Below, one piece after another: positions 33,000-42,833 of a stretch of 57,561 nucleotides of DNA. The stretch lies in contig JAKOGH010000728.1 in the NCBI GenBank assembly GCA_024811115.1, positions 1 to 57,561 on the forward strand. Direction: 5' to 3'. This DNA comes from Terana coerulea (Eukaryota > Basidiomycota > Agaricomycetes > Polyporales > Phanerochaetaceae). The notes beneath the pieces are model-generated. The model had not been told where the DNA came from. It worked only from the letters and a program-made list of their open reading frames with translations, and did no database searches. The stretch's first letter is position 1. Each line of letters opens with the position of its first letter. Made by a program: the position numbers and the translations under genes.

Positions 33000-34563
33000 T
33001 CAAACCAGATAGCAACGTATTGACGCACCATATAGTTGTGCCACTCCCCCCTCCCCCCTATTGCCTTCTGGTCGCATGTCGGCGTCTGCCAATACTCGTC
33101 TCAGAAACGGATCCCGGTCTGCAGCAGTTCTATGCATCCAGAGTTCGAATTCTTGGGAGGAGTCTAGGATGAGGGTGCGGCCGTCGACCGAGTGCTCCAA
33201 GACTTTGGAAGACAGGATATTTTCTATCGTTATCCGTCTTATATCTTGAAGACGAGAAGCGGGTCGTTCGTCGAGAAATTGGATACGCAGCCGCCCCATC
33301 TCGTACGCTCTGGGCAGGAACTTCCTCCTTTGGAATACTTGAGATGAGCCACAGAAATATCGCTGTCTGGCGGACGCGTACTGATAGACAGAGACGATGA
33401 GTGTTGTCGGCACCGCAAAGGAATTCATCCATGCTGGCCCAATCTGAGCTGAGGAACAGTTCGACGTCGAGGTCATTCCGTAGATCAAGCAAGACGCCAA
33501 TCGGATCGCGGGCTGAAGACGTTCCCTCCAACTTATCGAGGTCAAGCGTTATTTCGTGCGTCTCGCCCAGTTTTTCCGTGGTGTCAAATGCCACTGTCAT
33601 GCCTGGTTGTAGAAGATCGTCTTAAAACATCGCTGATGCAAGTAGATATATATAGAACTGGCAAACCCACCTCCGCTGTAGTTGTAGTTCATGCCCGTGC
33701 GCTGTGTAGTCGGAGGCCTGAGCCATTGCACAATTCGCTGAACTTTGGTGCCGAGAGGTCCGTCGACATCTGGGACGTACATCTTGTGAAGGATGGTGGA
33801 ATACAAGATCGTGAAGAGGAGTTGTGTCTCGAATTCAGCCCCGCCGCAATCTGCTAGGGCAATCCGGACGACGTTGTGGCGCGGTATCCTCGGCGAAGTG
33901 GGCCCTAACATGGGTAGGACCGTGCTCTTCTCCTCGAAGGTCAACTTGCTGCAAGACACGCGAAGGAGCTCGGGAAGACTGCGGATGAAGCGAACGACGT
34001 CTCCGGGACAGCGGAAGCGGAGGTTGACGAGGTAGAGAACCGTGAAGGGGAATATGCTGCCGGGCAGAGATCTCGGAAGAGCAGCACATACGGTATTTGG
34101 TCCGCAAGCTGCGTCTTCGCCAGGTCTCTGCGGCGCGATATACGTGTCATTCAAGGAGTAGATCGAGCGTGGTCGTTGGGCCCGGGATAGACCTGATGCG
34201 CCGAGAAACGGCAGCCACAAAGTAATGCAACCAAGGTTTCCAAGGCCCAGTGCACTCCGCGCTGACAATTGAGATGCACTTCTCAAGTACGGGAAGACCC
34301 AGTATCGGCTGATCCATGAATAGGACCAATTGATCCACGTCTTCGGCATTCCGCAAGGCGATAGTGTGGAATATACACGCCCGGCATTTACCAGACCAGT
34401 ATCGACATGCAAGGCTAGCGCCACCGAGCGATCTCTTCTGTATAATGGACAGCGGGTACTGGCGAGGTTCCAAGCATGCTGCAAGAATTTTGTCGATAAC
34501 CTCGGGTGGAACATCTGCTCCCGTGGCGTAGGTCGGGGCGGTGTCTTGCATACACGCCGACAT
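33000..34563 (-). pseudogene. F-box-like protein C (tandem paralogue), probably broken
   Basis: ATG at 34563, then TYATGADVPPEVIDKILAAC, GGASLACRYWSGKCRACIFH and PWLHYFVAAVSRR. A TGA appears near 34165, where B continues DLLLDCTHVTTQ; one base is missing. The middle domain continues in another frame (LPRSLPGSIFPFTVLYLVNL, GGAEFETQLLFTILYSTILH). The C-terminal exon starts MTVAFDTTEKLGETHEITLD. A second shift near 33335 (one extra base in AAAGG) separates WLISSIPK from FLPRAYEMGRLRIQF. Very close to B, so it is a recent tandem duplicate. The two shifts are not at long homopolymers, which favours a real pseudogene, though assembly errors are possible. Confidence 0.6.
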
Positions 34564-34668
34564 AATGATGTTCGTGGTGGGAGCTAGAATGAGAAGCCGA
34601 TGTATAGCTGAAATAAGTTCACGATATGGTGGTCAACGAAATAGAGACTCACTGCGAACTTCCATCGT

Positions 34669-34750
34669 CTTAACGACTTGTTACAGCCTCGTGTCCAAAA
34701 GCAGTGTAACACGACAGAACCTTATATAGACGCTTACCCGAGCGACAAGG
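34669..34750 (-). promoter_or_regulatory. upstream block of F-box-like gene C, shared with gene B
   Basis: On the minus strand TCTATATAAGG (about 34721-34731) is a TATA box about 160 bp upstream of the ATG at 34563. The surrounding 80 bp matches the region upstream of gene B, so the promoter was duplicated with the gene. Confidence 0.5.
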
Positions 34751-34858
34751 CTTGCGAAGCTGAAGTTGCCGTCCTTACACCGAAACTAACGACTATTTCA
34801 TTGTTAGAGCGGGGATTACAATTCGAATGATGATTTTGGTTTCGAGAAGGCTATGTGG

Positions 34859-36810
34859 CTATGCAAAAGGCTTGTTTTCGACCCATCGCACGATCATGTC
34901 CTGGCGAAACATGCCAGGTCAGTGAAGAGTCCAGAAAACAAAGCGGAAGAACATACCAGACTGGCTTCTGGTTGGTCAAATGGCGTCATATGTCTGCGAA
35001 GAGAGCCCAAGTGTCATGGTTATGACAGAACGCGACGAACATAACACTCACCCTGCGTCGAACACTCGTATGAACGTGACGTTGCCTGCACCGCGTCCCA
35101 CGGCACGAACGTTCCCAACGTGGCGGCCGGAGGGCAGCTTCCAAGGTACCGACCCAGTGGTCTCGAATTCGGTGTGGAAGTTATGTTCAAGACGGCTCAT
35201 CCAGCGCTCAATGCCCTGGCGAAGTGAATGTCAGCTCTTAAGGGCACCAGTCACAACAGTAGTGCAGCGGCTCGCCATATAGTTGCACACACCGTCTGAT
35301 AGCAAGGATCAGCTATATGATGTAAATACCCAGATGTGCACAGCTTACCAACATCTCCGGCATAGGCAAGCAGCCGAATACCTTTGTTGACCAAAGGCGA
35401 AAGAAGCGCCGCGCTGTTGAGCATCGCTTGGCCCTTGTAATAAAACGGCATCTGCACGTCCGAGTTGATCGTGGAAAAGTGGTAATTCGGATCCACACCC
35501 AACGCTAACTTGATCGACGTAGAGTTTAGATACTTCTCAATGTCGTCAAACTCTGGGTAGCACAGCCCGTTGTCGCCCCCGCATTCCTTGCGCAGGTCAT
35601 ATACGTTCTTGCCCGCGGCTGCGCCGGAGGTCAGTCACCGCACGTGGAGAAGTCATGGCAGCGGACACTTACCTTGAAGCGGACCTGTAAACAAAGTCGG
35701 CCAGCAGTAGCTCGTCGCCGGAACGCATGTAGCGTTGTTCTGGAAAGTGTAGCAAGAGTCAATCGCACGAAGACACGCAGGCGTAGCCGCTTTCCATGCC
35801 AGACATCTCCTGTCCGTGGGCTCGAACGGCGGGTAGGGGGCGCCGCCACACAAGTAGTCCACGGCGCTTCCGAGCTGGGACTTCGGCTCAGTCAGACCGT
35901 TGGCCAAGGTCAGCGACTCGAGGTTGAGTTTGATTTGGCCTGGCCGCGGAGCATATACCAAGTGGTCGTTCTGGTCGTCGATGTAAGAACCGATATTCGG
36001 GACGTAGTGCCCGCCCCAGCTTTCGCCGGCGATATGGAATGGTAGAGAGGAATATTGTGGGAAGCGATGCATGAAGAGCTGGAGGAAGGCGTAGACGTCT
36101 ATGGCGAGGTTACTGAGGGTGGTGGTCACGATGTCGCCGTACGAGAAGCCGGTCCCAACTGGCTGGTCAAGGTAGATGATGTTGAACCTCTCGTTCCAAC
36201 CGTGCTCGTTCCGTTCAACCTTGGTCGTGTTCGGATTGAACTTGCAGGGTCCAGTCTCAAAGATAAGGCCAGACGCAATGGTACTACCACCGGGTCCGCC
36301 GTTCAACCAGAGCATAAGGGGCGCGTCTTTCGGCGAGTTCCTGGCTTCGAAGAACCTAGAAAATCTCGATTACACGCGGTTAGGGGAACTCTAAGCGCAG
36401 CACGTACCAGAAGAAGAGATGTTTGTTGTCCGCAATGTCGATATATCCGGAGTATTGTTGTACGGCTGAATCGCAGATAGTGGGCTCGACAATCCTCAGC
36501 TGGTAGTTCTCGAAGGCCGGATTCTGAATAAGCTCAACTAAACGGCAAAGTGAGTCCGTCTCCTGGTCCATGTGAAAGACAGGAGCATATAACGACGCAC
36601 AGTTGACACCATTGCTTTCATACGCGAAGCCATGCTCAGTAGAGTGTGAGAACTTTTGTTCGTGCCAGGGATGTTGTCCCAAACTCCCTGCTGCGTAGAT
36701 ATTTGAGGGCCCAAGACAGTCTGCAAGCCTTGCTCCCCTTGTTGAGGTAGTGCAAGGGCACTGGCAACCAAAGTGAGGAACAGCAGGCACCGGGCTTTAA
36801 AGTACGCCAT
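34859..36810 (-). CDS. secreted serine carboxypeptidase (peptidase family S10)
   Basis: ATG at 36810 opens a signal peptide (CLLFLTLVASALA) for the secretory or vacuolar route. Then come ICDSAVQQYSGYIDIAD and HLFFW, with an intron inside W-FFEARNSP. The substrate-binding loop is WLNGGPGGSTIASG. The catalytic Ser is in GESWGGHYVP. The Asp lies in LLAYAGDV-DGVCNYMAS, split by an intron, and the His in GHMTPFDQPEASL. The gene ends DMIVRWVENKPFA and stops at 34859-34861. All three triad residues are present, and the exons join in phase without frameshift. The family releases C-terminal amino acids at acidic pH. Unusual: the common Cys in the GGPGCSS loop is Gly here. It is divergent from TFIIE-alpha. 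Confidence 0.85.
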
Positions 36811-36888
36811 ATTTGCCCAGAGACAAAGATGGCGGCGGTGTGAGGAGACTAGGGACTGGGAACCTGCGATCGACCGAAGACCTCAACG

Positions 36889-36895
36889 CTTTATA
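36889..36895 (-). promoter_or_regulatory. TATA-like box of the carboxypeptidase gene
   Basis: TATAAAG on the minus strand, about 80 bp upstream of the ATG at 36810, at a distance plausible for a fungal core promoter. Confidence 0.4.
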
Positions 36896-37432
36896 TTCTG
36901 GAGAGCTTTCTCGCCGCGAACAATTGATGTACGCAGTCCATACACCAAGTGGCGCACATGGTTTACAACGCTGATGTTGTGATGATGCCTCCGGTGACCG
37001 CGAACACTGACGTGGGCAGTACGTGTTGTGTGGGTCTAGCCATCCTAACGCCGTCGAAGAGTACGCCGCATGTTTGCTCAGCACAGCAGCATCCGCAATT
37101 GTCGTGTTGTGAGAAAGAGGAATGCATAGTAGGTGGAGCTGTAGTTGTAGTGAGAGATGTTTGTCGAGGCGGACCGAGTCGGAGAGACTGCGTGGTTTAG
37201 GAACAAATTACTTGTCCCTCTATCTCCCGCCAAGGAAACAATAACCACTTAGCGCACATATTCCAGAATTGAAATGTTTTGGGCTCGGCTCCGTGCCTCA
37301 CAGGTCCTTGCACACTCACTTCTTGACCGCCACCTCTCGTTGTGCACGTCGTCGTGGAGAGTCTGGTCCCCAATCGCAAAGCGGCTTTCCCCTCAGAATC
37401 CGCTCTACCGCTTGTCAGGCCTCCCGGCCTAG
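36896..37432. promoter_or_regulatory. divergent intergenic region, carboxypeptidase / TFIIE-alpha
   Basis: About 620 bp in all separates the two start codons (36810 minus, 37433 plus). No other gene is seen. It must hold the upstream sequences of both genes; no specific sites were recognised beyond the TATA-like box at 36889. Confidence 0.4.
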
Positions 37433-39237
37433 ATGTCATCCCTGCCGAAAGAAGACCACGAAACCCTACGTCTTCTGGTGCAACATGTCTTGCGGGCCTT
37501 CTACGAGCCAAAGTTTACGATCGTGATGGACCAGCTCGTTCGGCACGCGGTGTAAGTACTTGCGCGGGAATGCCAGTTGTCCGAGCTTGGCTGTTAAACT
37601 CCTAGCGTCCCGCCCCCTGTCTGGATACCGCCAGTCTCAAAGATGACGACTTGGCCGGGAGGATGGGGCTCCAGCTGAAGGAGCTGAGCAAGGTTATGGT
37701 GGTCCTGGAGACCGACAGGCTGGTCAGGGTGTATGTAACCTCTCCTGTGTGGCTCCTGCTACGTCCTAACTCTCGAACAGACATCGGCAGAACGAGCTGA
37801 AAGAGGGCGCGCAGCGGTCTGTCGGAAGGCAGTACTACTACATCGACTACCAGCAATTCTGCAACGTCGTGAAATGGCGGGTAGCCGAGATGCGTCGTCG
37901 AATAGATTCAACCTTGCGCAATGTGAATGGTCCGTCCATTCTTCAGGGTGAATATGCTGACTACTGCGTGCTAGGAACTCGACAACAAAGGTTACATATG
38001 CCCGCAATGTCAAAAACCTTCTCTCCTCTGGAGGTCGACAAGCTCATCGATTTCGCTGCCGGTACTTTCAACTGCGACGTATGCCACGGTGAGCTGGTAG
38101 ACAACGAGAATGCTGAAAGTGTGCGAGGCAGTCAAGACCGCATGCAACGCTTCAACAGGGACATCCGCTTCATAGTCGAAGGCCTGCGCAAGACCGAAGA
38201 CATGATCCTCCCTGCGTATGTTCCCCATAGCCCTATCCCTCTGGTTGTGCTCACCTCTTCGTCATAGGTTTGATGTGGCGGTCTGGGTGAAGACAAACAT
38301 CATCGACGCAGAACGGGCGAAGGCGGCTGCACAGTCGGGTGGGCTCAAGATTGCTGGCGCGTCCGGTGAAGGAGCGAAAGCGGATGCGATTGGCGTGGTC
38401 ATATCCGTGGACAAGGACGAGGCGACACAGAGGGCGGAGCGGGACAGAGAAGCCGCTGCCAAACGCATGCAAAACGTCTTGCCCGCGTGGCATCTGAAGA
38501 GTACCATTTCTGGCGACCTCACCGCGCTCGGCATTCGAGAGAACGCTGCTCGTGAGGCTCATGCGGAGACCGCAGATCCGAACCAGCTTCCCAGCTCGAA
38601 CGACAGCATTCTGCGTGGGCTGACCAGAGCGGAAGAGTCACGCACACCCATGCGTTTGGTTGGCGAGGATGTCAAGCCTGTCGTACAGACCACCGACGTA
38701 GATTGTATGGTACTTCACACTGTGCTGCTATTCTCGCTCGCTGACATGTTATAGATTACGACCAGTACTACGCCTCGCTTGCGGCGTCAGCTGCACCATC
38801 TGGTCAAGATACCCCAGGTATCACAAATCTGAGCGAGTTTGGAGAGGAAGAAGAGGACGTGAAGCCGTCGATCGAGTACCTCGACTCGTTGAACGATTAT
38901 CGGAAGCGGTCCCGGTCTACGGAGGACGTAGATGCCGAGCGGGGACCGAGTAAAACGCCGAAGCTTAATGGGCATGCAGGGTCGAACGGGTTTGCCCTGC
39001 CAGAACCTGAACTTGCAGCGGTTCCAATCGGGGAACCCATTGCGCTGGCTACTGGGGACGACCCCATTGTGTATGGTGAGTAACCTTTACAGAGCTCGTG
39101 CTAACCGAGCTTAAGGCTGTACTATCACAGTCAATGGAGAAGCGATGAAGTTCTCGAAGGTCACGGAGGAGCACTACGACTTGATGACACCGGAGGAATA
39201 CACCGCGTACTATGAGGTCCTTCAGAATGTGGCGTAG
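37433..39237 (+). CDS. TFA1: transcription initiation factor IIE subunit alpha (TFIIE-alpha)
   Basis: Starts MSSLPKEDHETLRLLVQHV; a phase-consistent intron (37552 on) joins RHAV-LKDDDLAGRMGLQL, the winged-helix region that contacts RNA polymerase II. A later exon has RQYYYIDYQQFCNVVKWRVAEM. The zinc ribbon follows: CPQC at 37999-38010 and CDVC with Cys codons at 38073 and 38082. Then a long Ala/Glu-rich middle, YDQYYASLAA, an acidic segment EFGEEEEDVKPSIEYLDSL, and an end with EEHYDLMTPEEYTAYYEVL and stop at 39235-39237. TFIIE recruits and regulates TFIIH at promoters. The two Cys pairs lie in different frames; one missing A in the A5 run at 38012-38016 explains this and is probably a sequencing error. 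Confidence 0.9.
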
Positions 39238-40510
39238 CGGCGTCGAGTATGTATCTCTCAGTCAGCCAGGTGTAGGGCGACGTCTTTGGATGTATCGAGT
39301 AGAGTCATTGTATAACACCGCTGCACTAAAATACATGCATTTTAATATCCTGAGGGCATCACGTCAATGGTTTACAACTCACGAGATACAGCATGAGGTG
39401 GCAGACTGGACCTGGCGCAGCGGTGGTAGCTGCATGGCGAGGCTAGTTTTCGTCCACGTCGTGGATCAGATTTCCATCCACCACGCCGTGGACCAAATTC
39501 CTGTCTACCGCAGGGCGGACGAAATCTCTACCACATCATGGACGAAACCTTCGACCACCACGTCGCGAACGAAATCCTGGGTGTCCTCCGAAAGCGATCG
39601 GATCTCCACGGTCGCAAAACAACCTGGACGTCCAGTTCCCAAGCAAAGTGGTCGCCAATTATTTGCAGTGATATCGCGACAAATAAAGGGCTGTGTCTCG
39701 GATGCTGGAGGATGACGACGACCTTACCAGAGGATCAGAGTGATATGTTGCTGGACTCGGAGAGCAGTGTGCGGAGGCTTTCAGCGGCGGCCCGGCCGAA
39801 TGGTGGCGCCAAAATCCACAAATGGCAAATCGAAGATAAGATGAAAGACAGTATTTTTCATCACTTTCCCTGGAGTATGATGGTATCCACCAGCGCAATC
39901 ACCAGAGTCACTCTCCCCTGCTCATCGAACTGCTTCCCTCGCAGCTCTTGCCAGTCTCTCAAAGTCACATCACTTACCGGTAAAACGCTCATTGACTATA
40001 TACTGACCAGCTCCGCGTCAATGTATTTGTACGCACCGGCCGACTTTGGGCCGACTATGCAAATCCTAGTCAAGGTTTCACCGCTATTCCGACTTGGGCG
40101 CACTTGCATATTACGCGCATCAAAGTGGGCGGCGAGCGATTGCTGCGGGATCTTGCCCAGCTCTTCAGGTGTGCTTGTCTGCGAGCTTTGCAGGTTAATA
40201 GCTTACGTTTTTTCAGTGCACGGAAATTCCGACAAATCATGTCTACACAGCAGGGTTGAAGTGCGGTGCTGATGTGCTTGTTGTTCCGGATCGCCGGACG
40301 AGCAGTGCTAAGGCATCATATAAACCTTGGAGATCCCGCATCGAACTTTCTTTCGACGCTGGACATCCAGGGCGCTCCGCGCAGCCCTGAGAGCGCTGGC
40401 GGGGATATGAATCCTTGGCAAGCGAGCCTAAGCGAGCTCGACACTGGTCGACCTTTGACCCTCAAGGCGACCTCGCTTCCCCCTGTACATTATCGCACCT
40501 CCCCACCGCC
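39238..40510. other. intergenic stretch with degenerate repeat and coding-like fragment
   Basis: A loose tandem repeat of about 24-27 bp lies at 39450-39595 (CCACG(T/C)CGTGGA and GACGAAATC motifs). On the minus strand, 40190-39865 reads like protein, with TPEELGKIPQQSLAAHFDAR, RICIVGPKSAGAYKYIDAEL and, after an apparent break near 39985, DWQELRGKQFDEQGRVTLV. I do not recognise it and no complete gene model works. Confidence 0.35.
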
Positions 40511-42289
40511 ATGTCGGACTCGGACGCGGACGCGGACGCGGACGCAGACTCGGTGTTGGTGCAAATACTGTCTCAAGTGTCGGTCTCCCGCCTTCCTACG
40601 TCTGATCTGGACGGCTCGCTGACAATTCGACTATTGAACATCGCAGAAGGACCACAGACAACATCATTACCGCAATGACTGGTGAGTGTCAATTATGCAA
40701 GCCTAACTGCTCTTCTTGACCTGAACTATAGCATTGGTTGTCTACGAATACTTCATCACGCTGGACAGGGAGGTCGCAACCGTATGGAAGAGGAATTTTA
40801 GCGCTACGTCGCTGCTCCTGGTGTCCACGCGATGGGTGCTACTCCTCACGCAGATATTTACATGGCTTCCCGGGTCTGACAAGGTATGGAGAGCTTGCCA
40901 ATATATATACTTCATAATATCTGACAGTACTTTCCCAGAGGTTCGTTGCTGTCGGCTTGACTCAGACTATTCCCCAGTGACATCGTCCATCTCTCGCAGT
41001 TGTCACGCAACATCCGGTGTCAACGCGATGCTCCTTACCGTTGGGGTAGCTCAGACAGCGCGTACGGACTCTATCATAACCACTTTTAGCATGAACGGCT
41101 CGCTGATATCAAACTCAGTGTTCTCGGCCTTGCGCGTGTTTGCTATCTGGAACCGAAGCTATATTTTGTTCTTCGTCGTCTTGGGGCTTGGGCTAGTGGC
41201 TGTCGGGACAGATTCGGTGCGTCTAGGTTATGTGTGGGGAAGCCCTCTCTTCTGACAATTAGCTCTGGTTCAGTTTACCTGGATTCGCTCTACTTACGGA
41301 TACATAGGAGACCCATTTTACGCATGCAGTTTGGACATTGACTACTCTCCCGATCTGGACATTAGGTACGTGAGGCTGCCAATGAGTGTCGGCGGAGAAA
41401 CTCAGCAGTATGTTCTATGCTGGCAGATGTACGTGCATCTGAGCATCGATATTCACTCATGGTGTAACGGTTCGTGTTAGTAACCTACGTCACCCGCGCA
41501 TGCAATATAGCAGCAGACGCCATCGTCGTAGTTTGCACCTGGCTGAAGACCTTCCGGCAGTGGCGAAACGCACAGCGGCTGCAGCTCACCATATCGATTT
41601 CAACGTGTCTGCTTCGCGACGGTTCGTTCGTTCATTTATTATGCGTGAAACGTTTGCTGACACAAAGAGTAGGTTCCCTTTATTTCGTGTACGTCTCCAA
41701 ACCCTGTTACTTTTCGAGAGGCACCTAACGAGCTCTCAGAATTCTACTTGCCATTAATATTATACAAATAACAACGTTCAACTCAGTAAGAGCTCACCCC
41801 AGCCTCTGGTCCTTTACATATAAAGTACTGACTGTGTACGAAGACCGCCGCACCTCTCGGGCCAATAATCAGCACCTTGGTACGTGCGATCCGAGCATCG
41901 CACTATCGTCCACTCCGGACTGACACACCCAACAGCCTGCCGTCCTCGTCTGCCGATTCATCATGAACCTCCGCCAAGCGGGCGAAGCCGGCGTCGGCTC
42001 ATCGACCACGGAGGCACCCGACAGCACATTCATCTCGACTCCGGTGTTCGTGGATCCCATAAGTTTGGTCGGGAACATTGGCGAGGAGCTCGACTATGAC
42101 CAGAGCACGGTGTATGCCGACTCGGAAGATATTACCCTTGAGGAGGCAGACCGCGCCTCTCACCATCTGCCGCAACCCGAAGATAAGGAACATTTCGCGG
42201 GCACGGGCTCGGAAGTGTTGGACATCACGTCCGCTACTCCTTGGGATACTATTGAAAATGTGGGTCTAGTACTCACAATTTGTGCGTAA
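40511..42289 (+). CDS. DUF6533-domain multi-pass membrane protein, third copy
   Basis: Starts MSDSDADADADADSVLV, an Asp-Ala repeat not present in the other copies. The DUF6533 core is RTTDNIITAMT-ALVVYEYFITLDREV, with the intron 40682-40731 between T and A. A helix SLLLVSTRWVLLL follows. Further exons: 40939 on (RFVAVGLTQ), VFSALRVFAIWNRSYILFFV (about 41118-41180), FTWIRSTYGYIGDPFYACSL (41278-41340), ACNIAADAIVVVCTWLKTF (41495-41555), LLRDG-SLYFVY, ILLAINIIQITTF (41741-41782) and LVCRFIMNLRQAGEAG, then an acidic tail with LVGNIGEELDYDQSTVYAD. The first exon-intron junction could not be made to fit cleanly. Function unknown. Confidence 0.75.
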
Positions 42290-42833
42290 TGTGTTTCTGA
42301 AGACATTTGTTTAGGTTCCGCGGGAGAGATAGGCGTTCACGTTCATTTGTCTGTTTCTCGAATCTCGACTCTTCCGGGAGAGCTACCAGGGCTTAGTATT
42401 AATGTCACGTTGTATTCTAGGCTAACGGACATGTGAAATAGCATCTTTGAGGGGGCGGGGTAGCGTACACCGCCTCAGCTTGTATCTTGAAGCTTGAACC
42501 ACTGCGCTGCCACGCAGAACACGGGCGCGGCGAATGCCGAGACGCCACAAAGCTGCCGCTGTCTATGTCGATTGCGCCCGACAGCATCCTTCGCCGAAAA
42601 CGTAGATAGAACGTGAAGTATCATTGTATGTACATGATTTGTCCGTAAACATCGCGATGTGACATGAAATTGAATAACGGGGCGTGATATATGATATGCG
42701 AGAGCGATGGGGCAACAATGGAGTGCAAAGCAAGCAGCGGTGGATGTTGGGGAATGGCCCCGGGACAGCAATAATCGCAGGATAAAAGACAGCACAGCGA
42801 AAACGAAGGTGATAATACGTAGGATAAAGTTGG
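42290..42833. other. intergenic, convergent 3' ends
   Basis: Lies between the DUF6533 gene (plus) and the Byr4-like gene (minus). No feature recognised. Confidence 0.4.

Noticed and set aside
35631..36480. Long plus-strand open frames opposite the carboxypeptidase
   Set aside because: They are antisense shadows; the minus strand carries the complete S10 motif set.
37999..38030. Programmed ribosomal frameshift in TFIIE-alpha
   Set aside because: No slippery heptamer plus stimulatory structure is evident, the family does not use frameshifting, and similar one-base deficits occur at runs in neighbouring genes.
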